Shown in pieces: positions 8,461 to 17,225 of a stretch of DNA of 64,000 nucleotides (the first letter of the stretch is position 1; each line of letters begins with the position of its first letter). This stretch comes from Planctomycetota bacterium (lineage in GTDB: Bacteria > Planctomycetota > SZUA-567): the NCBI GenBank assembly GCA_031261425.1, contig JAISJR010000049.1, positions 1-64,000 on the forward strand, written 5' to 3'. The position numbers and the translations under genes were made by a program. Under the pieces are notes generated by a model. It was not told where the DNA came from, did not search any database, and worked only from the letters and a program-made list of their open reading frames with translations.

Positions 8461-9072
8461 TTAGAAATAAAAAATCGCCGCCTGCACGAGTCCGATGACG
8501 AAGCCTAGCACACCGCCGATAATTTTGATAAAACCAAATTCTTTGCTCATCACGTCCAACAATAATTCTTCGATGCGCTCGCTGTCGAATTTTTCGACTT
8601 TGTCGCGGACGAGTTCGCTAAAATTCAAATGTTCGCGCAATTTGTCGGCGGCGGTTTCTAAAATTTCAGGAATGATGCCCGCGACTTCGGCGAGCAGTAA
8701 TTCGCCGACTTTGGCGCGGACTTGCTCGTTGATAAGAATCGCCAACATCGGATTTTCGCCGACTAATTTGTCGAGGAAGCCGCCGATTTTCGCGGTAACG
8801 GCGCCGCGGAAGACCTGCTGAAATTCCGGCGTGTTGAGCGCGCGGCGCAAATCGTCGTGATTGATGAGATTTTTCTCTATCATCCGTCCGAGGTTTTCCG
8901 CGAGCGCTTTTTGCCGGCGCGGAAAAACGCCCTGCGCCTTAAACAAGCCCAAATTCACCGGTCGGCGCGGACGAAACAACATTCTTATCGCGACGCAATT
9001 CGTCCACCACGCGATAAACGCGCAAATCACCGGCGACGATAAAAGTTTCCAGTTCTCCATTAGCCAATCCAT
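8461..9072 (-). CDS. DUF445 family membrane protein
   Basis: A 203-residue protein of the YheB-like DUF445 family. The N-terminal segment PVICAFIAWWTNCVAIRMLFRP is a membrane helix with the family pattern. A long helical soluble part follows, and a second hydrophobic segment ends the protein (GFIKIIGGVLGFVIGLVQAAIFYF). Family function is unknown. The start has a clear AGGAG site. The protein is short but complete for the family's small branch. Its tail ends in FYF, about 30 bp from the nearest heptad array. Confidence 0.8.
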   Translation of the reverse strand: MDWLMENWKLLSSPVICAFIAWWTNCVAIRMLFRPRRPVNLGLFKAQGVFPRRQKALAENLGRMIEKNLINHDDLRRALNTPEFQQVFRGAVTAKIGGFLDKLVGENPMLAILINEQVRAKVGELLLAEVAGIIPEILETAADKLREHLNFSELVRDKVEKFDSERIEELLLDVMSKEFGFIKIIGGVLGFVIGLVQAAIFYF

Positions 9073-9264
9073 TTTCGCCGTCTCCTATTTTTTTCGGCGG
9101 ATTTTACCGAAAAGTTCGCCGTTGCAAACCGCCGCCGGACGCACTACTTATGCCGTCGCGCGGACAAGGCGCCGTCTCTTAACGCAGAAATTAAGAACGC
9201 GGAATTAAGGATTTGATTTTCATACTCGCGAAGCGTCATTAAGGAACCGCCATCGCTATCACTT

Positions 9265-10698
9265 TCAATGAATCACCCGCGCCGCGTCGAGGGGCCACCA
9301 CACCGCCAACGCCGGACCGACTAAATTTTTTTGCGGCACCGGTCCCCAATTGCGCGAGTCGTTCGACGACGGGCTGTTGTCGCCCAACGCCATATAGCCG
9401 TCCGCCGGCAAACGGTAGGACGAAGTGAGCGGCGAAACGTTGAAATAATGAATATCCCGCCCGATTGCCAACCGGCTGATTTCGCCGCCGCCGCGGACGC
9501 GAACTTGTATCGACGAGCGCTCGATTTCGCGATTTGGCGACCGGTTCAATTCGTGTCCGTCCGGCGCGACCGAAAAGACCATCTCGCCGTTGACGAACGC
9601 GCGATACTCGCCGTCGCACCGGTAAAACTCCAACGCCGCCGGCGCGTTCGGCGGCAACGCCGCGCCGACAGCGGCGTATTCTTTCCCGTTGACGATTAGT
9701 CGCACTTTGCCGCCGCCGGCATTGTCCGGCGTAAATTCCGCCGTCGCCTCGCGCCAATCGTCGGCGATGACGAGGGCTAATTGCGCGCCGGCGCCGGCAA
9801 ACTTGAAAGTGATTTCTCCGCGCAAATCGGCGACCGTATGCCAATCGTCAAGGCGCGGCGACGGGTCGGCGAGTTGGCTGACCTCGCGCAAACTCGCGAT
9901 TTCGCGCGGCGGATAATCGGCGCGAAAATCGTAATAGCGCACGTCGTCTTCGGTGAGATATTGTTGACAGTGGGCGCACCGGTCGGCGAATTTCGGCGTC
10001 GTTACCGTTTGCCGCCGCGTCGCGCCGCACCGCGGGCATTGATAGGTTACATATTGCCGCCGCACGTAGCGGTCGGGAACGCCGGAGAGGACGCCGAGAT
10101 GCGTGCGCGGGCGAAACGTCAGCGTCAACGCGCCGTCGATTTGTAACGAATGTCCGGTCAAGCGCGCGGCGGAAAAATCGCCGTCCCCCGCGTCGCCTTT
10201 CGCGTCCCAATAATGCGCCGCTTCGGCGGGCGAGCGCAAGTCGCGAAAATCCTCGTCATACACCGGTAGCCACAGCGGGCGTTGCGTGGCGTCGTCCTTG
10301 ACCTGACGGCGGGGCGTTTCGTTGCCGCGCCGCGTGAAAATATCGCCGCCGGCGATAAAGACCTCTTCGCCCGGCAAGCCGACGCACCGTTTGATAAAGT
10401 ATTCGCCGCGATAAATCGCCGTGTCCTGATTGGTGTAGTCGCGGGATTCTTCGTAAGGAAATTTGAAGACGAAGACCTCCCAGCGGCGCGGCGCGCGGAA
10501 ATAATAATTCACTTTGGCGCAAAAAATGCGGTCGCCGGAGTGTTCGCGCCCGTGCAACGTCGGCTCCATACTGCCGGTCGGGATGCCGTAGATGTCGGCG
10601 ACAAAAAATTTAATGCCGACGACCAGCGCGATGAGCGGCAACAATTGTTTGCCGGTCGCCGTCCAAAAGTTGCCGGTCGGGGAAGGGGGTTCATCCAT
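9265..10698 (-). CDS. lepB: Signal peptidase I with large inserted zinc-ribbon region
   Basis: A 477-residue S26 leader peptidase, about twice the usual length. After a membrane anchor (residues about 18-36), the catalytic serine sits in PTGSMEPTL (Ser43) and the general-base lysine in FIKRCVGLPGEE (Lys103). The C-terminal box GYMALGDNSPSSNDSRNWG is intact. About 300 residues are inserted between box D and box E. They contain a CPRC...CAHC zinc ribbon (Cys221, 224, 241, 244) and a beta-rich part resembling a carbohydrate- or peptide-binding sandwich. Its start overlaps the fic stop by eight bases and lacks its own ribosome site, so translation is probably coupled to fic. Confidence 0.9.
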   Translation of the reverse strand: MDEPPSPTGNFWTATGKQLLPLIALVVGIKFFVADIYGIPTGSMEPTLHGREHSGDRIFCAKVNYYFRAPRRWEVFVFKFPYEESRDYTNQDTAIYRGEYFIKRCVGLPGEEVFIAGGDIFTRRGNETPRRQVKDDATQRPLWLPVYDEDFRDLRSPAEAAHYWDAKGDAGDGDFSAARLTGHSLQIDGALTLTFRPRTHLGVLSGVPDRYVRRQYVTYQCPRCGATRRQTVTTPKFADRCAHCQQYLTEDDVRYYDFRADYPPREIASLREVSQLADPSPRLDDWHTVADLRGEITFKFAGAGAQLALVIADDWREATAEFTPDNAGGGKVRLIVNGKEYAAVGAALPPNAPAALEFYRCDGEYRAFVNGEMVFSVAPDGHELNRSPNREIERSSIQVRVRGGGEISRLAIGRDIHYFNVSPLTSSYRLPADGYMALGDNSPSSNDSRNWGPVPQKNLVGPALAVWWPLDAARVIH

Positions 10699-11542
10699 TT
10701 TTTGCCGCGCGTTTTGAGGAGAGAGTTGAATCTATTTCATCGACCGCCGCCACCGTCATAAATTTGTCCAACGAATTACTTATCGCGTCCAACATAAAAC
10801 CAATGAAGGGACTTGCGTTCACGCTTTCGTCGCGTTGCGATTCCCGCAATGCCAAATAATAGCGTTCCTGATGGTCGTGAACCACCCGTTCTATCGGCAA
10901 ATACGCAAACAACGGCTTCCATGGCGTCAAAATCGCCGACTGCCACAACCGCCCGATACGCCCGTTGCCGTCGCGAAAAGGATGAATGTGTTCCAAAACG
11001 CAATGAACCGCCGAACTCTTGACGAGCGGATGCGCGCCGGCGTCTTTGCCCCACGCCAAAAGTTCGCCGACCGCTTCCGCGACAATTTCCGGCGGCGAGC
11101 CGCGATGCAAGACCTCGCCCCTGGCGTCCGCCACCGAAACATTCACCGTGCGAAACGCGCCCGTTTCCTCGACTAAACCGGCAGTCATCAGCGCGTGGGC
11201 TTTTAACAAATCCGCCACCGACCAAGGATTGTAAGCGCCGACTTCGCCATACGCCTGCCACGCATTTTGCACCTCTTTAATATCATTCGGCAAACCGGCG
11301 ACTTTCTTACCGTTGACCACGGCGGCGACTTGTCCCAGCGTTAGCGCGTTGCCTTCAATCGCGGTGGAGGAGTGAACGGACATAATCCGCGTCAGTTTTC
11401 GCAAACGCAAAATATCGGGGATTTGCGCCGCGCTTACTCGTTCCAATTGCGCGTAAATTTCGTCGATTTGCTCATACCAATACGCCGACACCGAATAGTA
11501 TTTTTCGGATTTAGATTTCGCGTCGTTTTCTTTCATCGCCAT
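10691..11542 (-). CDS. Fic-domain protein with N-terminal inhibitory motif
   Basis: A 283-residue Fic/DOC protein, probably an AMP-transferase acting on protein hydroxyl groups. The complete catalytic motif HPFRDGNGRIGR lies at residues 187-198. The segment SSTAIEGN (Ser59...Glu63-Gly64) is the (S/T)xxxE(G/N) inhibitory helix located N-terminal to the Fic core, as in class II self-inhibited Fic proteins. No separate antitoxin gene is present. It sits 9 bp after hldE and overlaps lepB, so it is part of an envelope-gene operon. The target is unknown. Confidence 0.9.
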   Translation of the reverse strand: MAMKENDAKSKSEKYYSVSAYWYEQIDEIYAQLERVSAAQIPDILRLRKLTRIMSVHSSTAIEGNALTLGQVAAVVNGKKVAGLPNDIKEVQNAWQAYGEVGAYNPWSVADLLKAHALMTAGLVEETGAFRTVNVSVADARGEVLHRGSPPEIVAEAVGELLAWGKDAGAHPLVKSSAVHCVLEHIHPFRDGNGRIGRLWQSAILTPWKPLFAYLPIERVVHDHQERYYLALRESQRDESVNASPFIGFMLDAISNSLDKFMTVAAVDEIDSTLSSKRAAKNG

Positions 11543-11551
11543 CCCCGTTTT

Positions 11552-12541
11552 CTATCGACCTGTCGCGTTGCCGGTCTCAACTTTCAGCATCGCCGCCTGC
11601 AATTGCGCCGGCGAAACCGCCGCCGCGCCGACGTGTCCGACGACAATGCCGGCGGCGGCGTTGGCGAGATAGGTCGCCTCGCGCCACGAACAACCGGCGG
11701 CGAACGCCGCCGCCAACGTCGCGGCGACCGTGTCCCCGGCGCCGGTTACGTCAAAGACCTCCCGCGCCCGCGTCGGAATTTTCAGCGGCGTCATTCCACG
11801 CTCGCACAGGCACATTCCGTTTTCGCTGAGCGTCAGCAAAATGTTGGCGTTCAGTTTTTCGCCGAGACGTTGTCCCAAATCCTCGTCGGTAATTTCGCCG
11901 TCGGGATTAAGCATCGCCAGCGCTTCTTTGCGATTGGGCGTGAGCATCGTCGCGTCGCGATAAAGCGAAGCGTGTTGCGGGCGCGGGTCGATGACCACGG
12001 GCTTGCCGCTCGCGTAAAGTTGCGCCAACAATTCCGCATCGACCATTCCTTTGGCGTAATCGCTGACCAACACGATGTCGCAATCCGGCAGATGCCGCGC
12101 CAACAATTCGGCGCGCCGCGCGCGCGTCGCCGCCGGCAAAACGACCGGCGCCTCCCAATCGACGCGCAACATCTGTTGCGGTCCGGCGAGCATCCGCGAT
12201 TTGCGGACGGTGTGGTCGAGCGCAAGAATAAAATCGGCTTGCACGCGGCGAATTTCACAACGCCGCCGCAGGGCGTCGCCGGTGGCGTCGAGCGCTTCCC
12301 GTCCGCCGGCGAGCGCGACCAACACGGCGCGGGCGCCGAGTTCCGTGATGTTCGCCGCGACGTTGGCGGCGCCGCCCACGCGGTCAAATTCTTCGCAGAC
12401 GCGCAAAATCGGCACCGGCGCTTCGGGCGAAATGCGTTCGACTTTGCCGACGACGTAATGGTCAAGCATCGCGTCGCCGACGACCAGCGCGCGCGCGGCG
12501 GCGAATTTGTCCACGACCGGAATGAGCGATTGATAAGGCAT
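11552..12541 (-). CDS. hldE: D-glycero-beta-D-manno-heptose 7-phosphate kinase domain protein
   Basis: A 329-residue ribokinase/PfkB-fold kinase matching the first domain of HldE (RfaE). It phosphorylates heptose-7-phosphate for ADP-heptose and lipopolysaccharide inner core. GDAMLDHYVVGKVERISPEAP is close to the family N-terminus, FDRVGGAANVAANI binds substrate, and FDVTGAGDTVAATL carries the catalytic Asp and anion hole. The C-terminal nucleotidyltransferase domain of bifunctional HldE is absent, so this is the stand-alone kinase form (HldA-like). It is first in the hldE-fic-lepB operon. Confidence 0.9.
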   Translation of the reverse strand: MPYQSLIPVVDKFAAARALVVGDAMLDHYVVGKVERISPEAPVPILRVCEEFDRVGGAANVAANITELGARAVLVALAGGREALDATGDALRRRCEIRRVQADFILALDHTVRKSRMLAGPQQMLRVDWEAPVVLPAATRARRAELLARHLPDCDIVLVSDYAKGMVDAELLAQLYASGKPVVIDPRPQHASLYRDATMLTPNRKEALAMLNPDGEITDEDLGQRLGEKLNANILLTLSENGMCLCERGMTPLKIPTRAREVFDVTGAGDTVAATLAAAFAAGCSWREATYLANAAAGIVVGHVGAAAVSPAQLQAAMLKVETGNATGR

Positions 12542-12561
12542 AGATGTTATGAGGCGTTTTC

Positions 12562-12712
12562 AATTAAAAATTAACAATTAACAATTAACAATTAACAATT
12601 AGAAATTAGAAATTAGAAATTAAAAATTGTGGAATTTGATTATCAAATTTGCTTCGCGCAACTTATAAGTCCAGTCCGCCATTTTGAATTTGTAATTTTT
12701 AATTTGTAATTC
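12562..12712. repeat. Heptad-arm inverted repeat element, mixed AATTAAC/AATTAGA/AATTAAA
   Basis: A left arm of about eleven 7-bp units, passing from AATTAAA through AATTAAC and AATTAGA back to AATTAAA. The core is GTGGAATTTGATTATCAAATTTGCTTCGCGC; the right arm is short (ATTTGTA/ATTTTTA). It sits in the divergent gap between hldE and plsC. I see no convincing promoter there. Confidence 0.8.
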
Positions 12713-12836
12713 TCTAACGGCGGACAAGTGTATCGCGAACGCGCCGACAAAAAAGATGTGCGCCGGTTACCGCCTTGCGAGAGTTGACAAATACGGGATT
12801 ATTTCAACCGACAAATTAAAAATTTTAGGAAAAAAT

Positions 12837-13499
12837 ATGTTCAAATCTTTGCCCATAGCGACCTGCGGTTGTTATTTGGCGAGTCGCGCGGTTGTGCGCG
12901 CGGTCGTGGGCAAGGAGCATTTGCCGGCGACCGGACAGGCGGGCGTCGTCGTTTGCAATCACAACAGTTTGCTGGACGGCGCGTTGCTGTGCGCGGAATT
13001 GATAATGAAAACGCGGACGCCGCCGCACCCGTTGGTCGTCGCCGACCCGTTCGCGCATCCGCTTCTCGGCTGGTTTTTGCGGACGGCGCAAGCCATTCCG
13101 TTGGACCGAAAAAACGCGCCGGCGGCGTTGCGCTTGGCGCTGGGATATTTGCGGCGCGGCGAAATCGCAACGATTTTTCCCGAAGGACATCTCAACCAAG
13201 GTCGGCATTTGCGGTTAGCCCGTCCGGGCGCGGCGTTGTTGGCGCTCGAAAGCGGCGCGCCGCTTTTTCCGTGCGGACTGCGCGGCACGGCGACGGTTTT
13301 TCCGTTGGACGCGCGCCCGCGTTTCGCGCGGGTGGTGGAATTGCACTGCGGCGAGCCGCTCGCGACGGCGGAATTAAGCCGCCGCTATCACGGCGCCAAT
13401 CGCGCCGAACGCTTGGCGTTAGTCCAAGACGTTTCCGGCGAAATGATGCGCCGCATCGCGGAGTTATGCGGCATCCCGCCGCACCGAAAGAACAATTAA
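12837..13499 (+). CDS. plsC: 1-acyl-sn-glycerol-3-phosphate acyltransferase family protein
   Basis: A 220-residue lysophospholipid acyltransferase for phospholipid synthesis. CNHNSLLDGALL contains the HX4D catalytic motif and IFPEGHLNQG the glycerol-phosphate-binding motif. The ATG at 12837 is chosen because TAGGA precedes it at good spacing, although the frame is open 27 codons further upstream. The final Asn-stop (AAT TAA) is the first unit of an AATTAAC array. The family also includes other O-acyltransferases, so the acceptor is inferred. Confidence 0.85.
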   Translation: MFKSLPIATCGCYLASRAVVRAVVGKEHLPATGQAGVVVCNHNSLLDGALLCAELIMKTRTPPHPLVVADPFAHPLLGWFLRTAQAIPLDRKNAPAALRLALGYLRRGEIATIFPEGHLNQGRHLRLARPGAALLALESGAPLFPCGLRGTATVFPLDARPRFARVVELHCGEPLATAELSRRYHGANRAERLALVQDVSGEMMRRIAELCGIPPHRKNN

Positions 13500-13609
13500 C
13501 AATTAACAATTAAAAATTAACAATTGAGGAGTAATTAGCAAAAATTGCGCGAAGCGAACTTGAAAACAAAACTCCATAATTGTTAATTGTCAATTGTTAA
13601 TTGTTAATT
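13494..13609. repeat. Heptad-arm inverted repeat element, AATTAAC type
   Basis: Left arm AATTAAC units, core GAGGAGTAATTAGCAAAAATTGCGCGAAGCG...AAAACTCC, right arm GTTAATT units (exact complement). It carries the plsC stop and ends about 25 bp before coaC. Confidence 0.85.
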
Positions 13610-13634
13610 CACTTGGTTGTTCGGCGGACAAAAA

Positions 13635-14177
13635 ATGTTAAACGGCAAGCACATTATTCTCGGCGTTACCGGCGGCATCGCGGCTTACAAGGCGGCGGAG
13701 TTGACCTCGTTGTTGGCGAAGGAACGCGCGACCGTCGAAGTGATAATGACGGCGGCGGCGACGCAATTTGTCGCGCCGCTGACGTTCGCCACGTTAAGCC
13801 GCAACGACGTGCATATCGACCAATTCGCGCCGTTTAGCAGTAGTCCGCGGCACATTTCGCTTGCCGACCGCGCCGACCTGTTTATTCTCGCGCCCGCGAC
13901 GGCGAACACGCTGGCGAAACTCGCGCGCGGCATCGCCGACAACTTGCTGACTTCGACTTTGCTTGCCGCGTCCACGCCGCTCGTCGTCGCGCCGGCGATG
14001 AATAATAAAATGTGGGAACATCCGGCGACGCGGGAAAATTTAGCGACGTTGCGCGCGCGCGGCGTCGAAGTTATCGAGCCGACCGTCGGGCGCTTGGCGT
14101 GCGGCGTCAATGCCGTCGGGCGGATGGCGGAACCGGCGGATATTTTACAGAGATTAAAGTTGAGAGTTGAGAGTTGA
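13635..14177 (+). CDS. coaC: Phosphopantothenoylcysteine decarboxylase (stand-alone CoaC domain)
   Basis: A 180-residue flavoprotein of the HFCD fold that decarboxylates 4'-phosphopantothenoylcysteine in CoA synthesis. LGVTGGIAAYKA binds FMN, HISLADRADL carries the catalytic histidine, and APAMNNKMWEHPA is the substrate PXMNXXMW motif. Most bacteria fuse this to a CoaB synthetase of about 200 residues. Here the frame ends soon after the flavin domain, and its last residues (LKLRVES) are translated from a GAGTTGA array. No coaB follows. Either the organism has separate coaB and coaC, or the gene was truncated by the repeat. Confidence 0.85.
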   Translation: MLNGKHIILGVTGGIAAYKAAELTSLLAKERATVEVIMTAAATQFVAPLTFATLSRNDVHIDQFAPFSSSPRHISLADRADLFILAPATANTLAKLARGIADNLLTSTLLAASTPLVVAPAMNNKMWEHPATRENLATLRARGVEVIEPTVGRLACGVNAVGRMAEPADILQRLKLRVES

Positions 14178-14250
14178 GCGGTGGAGTTATTTTTAATAAT
14201 GCGCGAAGCGCAACCTCTGCTCAACTCTAAACTCTAAACTCTCAACTCTA
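14158..14250. repeat. Heptad-arm inverted repeat element, GAGTTGA type
   Basis: A short GAGAGTTGAGAGTTGAG left arm inside coaC, core GGTGGAGTTATTTTTAAT...GCGCGAAGCGC, right arm AACTCTA/AACTCTC units. It lies just before adhE. Confidence 0.8.
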
Positions 14251-14305
14251 AAAATGCCGCCTCCGTGAGAAATCATTTATTTATTTTGTTAGAGAGGAGA
14301 TTCTG

Positions 14306-16921
14306 ATGAGTAGCGCTATTTACGAACCGGTCGTCGATGTGGACGGGTTGAACCGGCAGTTGGCGCGGACGCGCGTCGCGCAAACGGCGTTCGCCCGCTT
14401 TACGCAGGCGCAGGTTGACCGCGTCTTTTTCGCCGCCGCCAAAGCCGCCGCCGCCGCGCGAATTCCGCTCGCCAAAATGGCGGTCGCCGAAACCGGCATG
14501 GGCATCGTCGAAGACAAAGTAATCAAAAATCATTACGCCGCCGAATACATCTACAACGCCTACAAAGACACGCCGACCTGCGACGTTATCGAAGACGACC
14601 CCGTCGCCGGCATCCAAAAAATCGCCGAGCCGCTCGGCGTCGTCGCCGCCGTCATTCCGACGACCAATCCGACTTCCACCGCGATTTTCAAGACGCTTAT
14701 CGCGCTGAAAACCCGCAACGGCATCATTATTTCGCCGCACCCGCGCGCGAAAAACTGCACCATTGAAGCGGCGAAAATCGTGCTGGAAGCCGCCGTCGCC
14801 GCGGGCGCGCCGCGCGACATCATCGGCTGGGTGGACGCGCCGTCGTTGCCGCTGACCAACCTCGTGATGAAAGAAGCGGACGTGATTCTCGCGACCGGCG
14901 GACCCGGCATGGTCAAGTCCGCCTATTCCAGCGGCAAACCGGCGATTGGCGTCGGCTCCGGCAACACGCCCGCCGTCATCGACGATTCGGCGGATATAAC
15001 ATTGGCGGTCAGTTCGATATTGCTCTCGAAGACCTTTGACAACGGTATGATTTGCGCCTCCGAGCAAGCGGTGATTGTGGCGGACGCGATTTACGCCGCG
15101 ACCAAAGCGGAATTTACCAAGCGCGGCGCGTATTTCCTTACGCCGGACGAAACGGAAAAAGTCCGCAAAACCATCGTCGTCAACGGCTCGCTTAACGCGA
15201 AAATCGTCGGGCAGTCCGCGCCGAAAATCGCGGAACTCGCCGGCGTCGCCGCGCCGCCGGACGCGAAGATTTTAATCGGCGAAGTCGAAAGCGTCGATTT
15301 GGCGGAAGAATTCGCGCACGAAAAATTGTCGCCGGTATTGGCGATGTATCGCGCGACCGATTTCGCCGCCGCGCTCGACAAAGCCGACCGGCTGATTCGC
15401 GACGGCGGCTACGGGCACACGGCGTCGCTTTACGCCGACCCGCTGCAAGCCCGCGATAAAATCGACCTTTTCGCCAAGACGATGAAGACCTGCCGGATTT
15501 TGCTGAACACGCCCTCGTCGCACGGCGGCATCGGCGATTTGTATAACTTCAAATTGCCGCCGTCGCTGACGCTCGGTTGCGGCTCGTGGGGCGGCAATTC
15601 GGTGGCGGAAAACGTCGGCGTCAAACATCTGTTAAACATCAAAACCTTTGCCGCGAGGAGACAAAATATGTTGTGGTTCAGAACGCCGGAAAAAATTTAT
15701 CTGAAAAAAGGTTGCCTGCCGGTCGCGCTCGACGAACTCAAAAACGTGCTGGGCAAAAAACGCTGTTTCATCGTTACCGATTCGTTTCTCTATAAAAACG
15801 GCTACACCAAAACCATCACCGACAAATTGGAACAACTCGGCATCGCGCACGCGACGTTTTTCGACGTGGCGCCGGACCCGGATTTGGCGAGCGCCCAAGC
15901 CGGCGCGGCGCAAATGACGGCGTTTCAGCCGGACTGCGTCGTCGCGGTCGGCGGCGGCTCGGCGATGGACGCGGGCAAAATTATGTGGGTGCTTTACGAA
16001 CACCCGGAAGTGAACTTTATGGACTTGGCGATGCGGTTTATGGACATTCGCAAGCGCGTCTATACGTTCCCGAAAATGGGCGAAAAAGCGTATTTTATCG
16101 CGGTGCCGACCTCCGCCGGCACGGGTAGCGAAGTAACGCCGTTCGCGGTCATCACCGACCAGCAAACCGGCGTGAAATACCCGCTCGCCGATTATGAATT
16201 GTTGCCCAAAATGGCGATTGTCGATGCCGATTTGATGATGGACGCGCCGAAAGGTCTGACCGGCGCGTCGGGCATCGACGCGGTTACGCACAACCTCGAA
16301 GCGTTCGCGTCGATGTTGGCGACGGATTACACCGACGGCTTGGCGTTGCGGTCGCTGAAAATTATTTTCGCGTATTTGCCGCGGGCGTATGACAACGGCG
16401 CGCAAGACCCGGAAGCCCGCGAAAAAATGGCGAACGCGGCGACGATGGCGGGGATGGCGTTCGCCAATGCGTTTTTGGGCGTCTGCCATTCGATGGCGCA
16501 CAAACTCGGCGCGTTCCACCACTTGCCGCACGGCGTCGCCAACGCGCTGATGATTGAGGAAGTGTTGCGCTTCAACGCGGCGGAAGCGCCGGCGAAAATG
16601 GGCGCGTTCTCGCAGTATGACCATCCGCGCTCCTTGTCGCGCTACGCCGAAATCGCGGATTATCTCGGTTGCGGCGGCGCGACGGACGAGGAGAAATTGG
16701 AAGGTCTGATTGCGAAAATCGCCGCCTTAAAAGCGCGCGTCGGAATTAAGCCGGCGATTCGGGATTACGGCGTTGACGAACAGAATTTTTTAAGCCGCTT
16801 GGACGAGATGACGGAACAGGCGTTCGACGACCAATGCACCGGCGCGAACCCGCGCTATCCGCTGTTGAGCGAAATTAAGGAAATGTATCTGACGGCGTAT
16901 TACGGGCGCAAGATGGCGTGA
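14306..16921 (+). CDS. adhE: Bifunctional acetaldehyde-CoA/alcohol dehydrogenase
   Basis: An 871-residue fermentative enzyme reducing acetyl-CoA to acetaldehyde and then ethanol with NADH. Residues about 1-440 are the aldehyde dehydrogenase domain, with catalytic cysteine in FDNGMICASEQ (near residue 250). Residues about 455-871 are an iron-dependent alcohol dehydrogenase with GGGSAMDAGK, PTSAGTGSEVTPF and metal ligands in HSMAHKLGAFHHLPHG. The join NMLWFRTPEKIY is typical of AdhE. The start has GAGAGGAGATTCTG. An internal GAGGAG plus ATG (15657-15670) lies exactly at the domain junction and could allow separate synthesis of the alcohol dehydrogenase half. Confidence 0.96.
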   Translation: MSSAIYEPVVDVDGLNRQLARTRVAQTAFARFTQAQVDRVFFAAAKAAAAARIPLAKMAVAETGMGIVEDKVIKNHYAAEYIYNAYKDTPTCDVIEDDPVAGIQKIAEPLGVVAAVIPTTNPTSTAIFKTLIALKTRNGIIISPHPRAKNCTIEAAKIVLEAAVAAGAPRDIIGWVDAPSLPLTNLVMKEADVILATGGPGMVKSAYSSGKPAIGVGSGNTPAVIDDSADITLAVSSILLSKTFDNGMICASEQAVIVADAIYAATKAEFTKRGAYFLTPDETEKVRKTIVVNGSLNAKIVGQSAPKIAELAGVAAPPDAKILIGEVESVDLAEEFAHEKLSPVLAMYRATDFAAALDKADRLIRDGGYGHTASLYADPLQARDKIDLFAKTMKTCRILLNTPSSHGGIGDLYNFKLPPSLTLGCGSWGGNSVAENVGVKHLLNIKTFAARRQNMLWFRTPEKIYLKKGCLPVALDELKNVLGKKRCFIVTDSFLYKNGYTKTITDKLEQLGIAHATFFDVAPDPDLASAQAGAAQMTAFQPDCVVAVGGGSAMDAGKIMWVLYEHPEVNFMDLAMRFMDIRKRVYTFPKMGEKAYFIAVPTSAGTGSEVTPFAVITDQQTGVKYPLADYELLPKMAIVDADLMMDAPKGLTGASGIDAVTHNLEAFASMLATDYTDGLALRSLKIIFAYLPRAYDNGAQDPEAREKMANAATMAGMAFANAFLGVCHSMAHKLGAFHHLPHGVANALMIEEVLRFNAAEAPAKMGAFSQYDHPRSLSRYAEIADYLGCGGATDEEKLEGLIAKIAALKARVGIKPAIRDYGVDEQNFLSRLDEMTEQAFDDQCTGANPRYPLLSEIKEMYLTAYYGRKMA

Positions 16922-16959
16922 GGGGCGGCGGAAAAAACGCGAAATAAAGGTGAAAAATT

Positions 16960-17220
16960 ATGCCGGAGTTATCTCGATTTTTTGGCGTTGTTATCACGAT
17001 GTATGCCGACGACCACAACCCGCCGCATTTTCACGCGACTTACGGCGACGATGAGGCGCTGTTTGATATGGTCAACGGCGTATTTCTGAAAGGAAATTTG
17101 CCGGCGAAAGAGGCGCGGTTGGTGTTGGCGTGGTATGAGATTCACCGCGAGGAATTATTGCGCAATTGGGACAATTTGACAAACGGCAAAGCGCATTTCA
17201 AAATTAAACCGTTGGAGTAA
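16960..17220 (+). CDS. DUF4160 domain protein
   Basis: An 86-residue protein matching DUF4160. The motif ITMYADDHNPPHFHATYGDDEA, with its PPHFH core, is diagnostic. Genes of this family are usually paired with DUF2442 genes, as here (next gene 5 bp downstream), and the pair is suspected of being toxin-antitoxin-like. The biochemical role is unknown. Spacing of 38 bp from adhE leaves open whether it is read from the same promoter. Confidence 0.85.
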   Translation: MPELSRFFGVVITMYADDHNPPHFHATYGDDEALFDMVNGVFLKGNLPAKEARLVLAWYEIHREELLRNWDNLTNGKAHFKIKPLE

Positions 17221-17225
17221 TCACG

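Noticed and set aside
12784-12812. Promoter with TTGACA upstream of plsC
   Set aside because: TTGACA is present but no acceptable -10 hexamer occurs at 16-18 bp.
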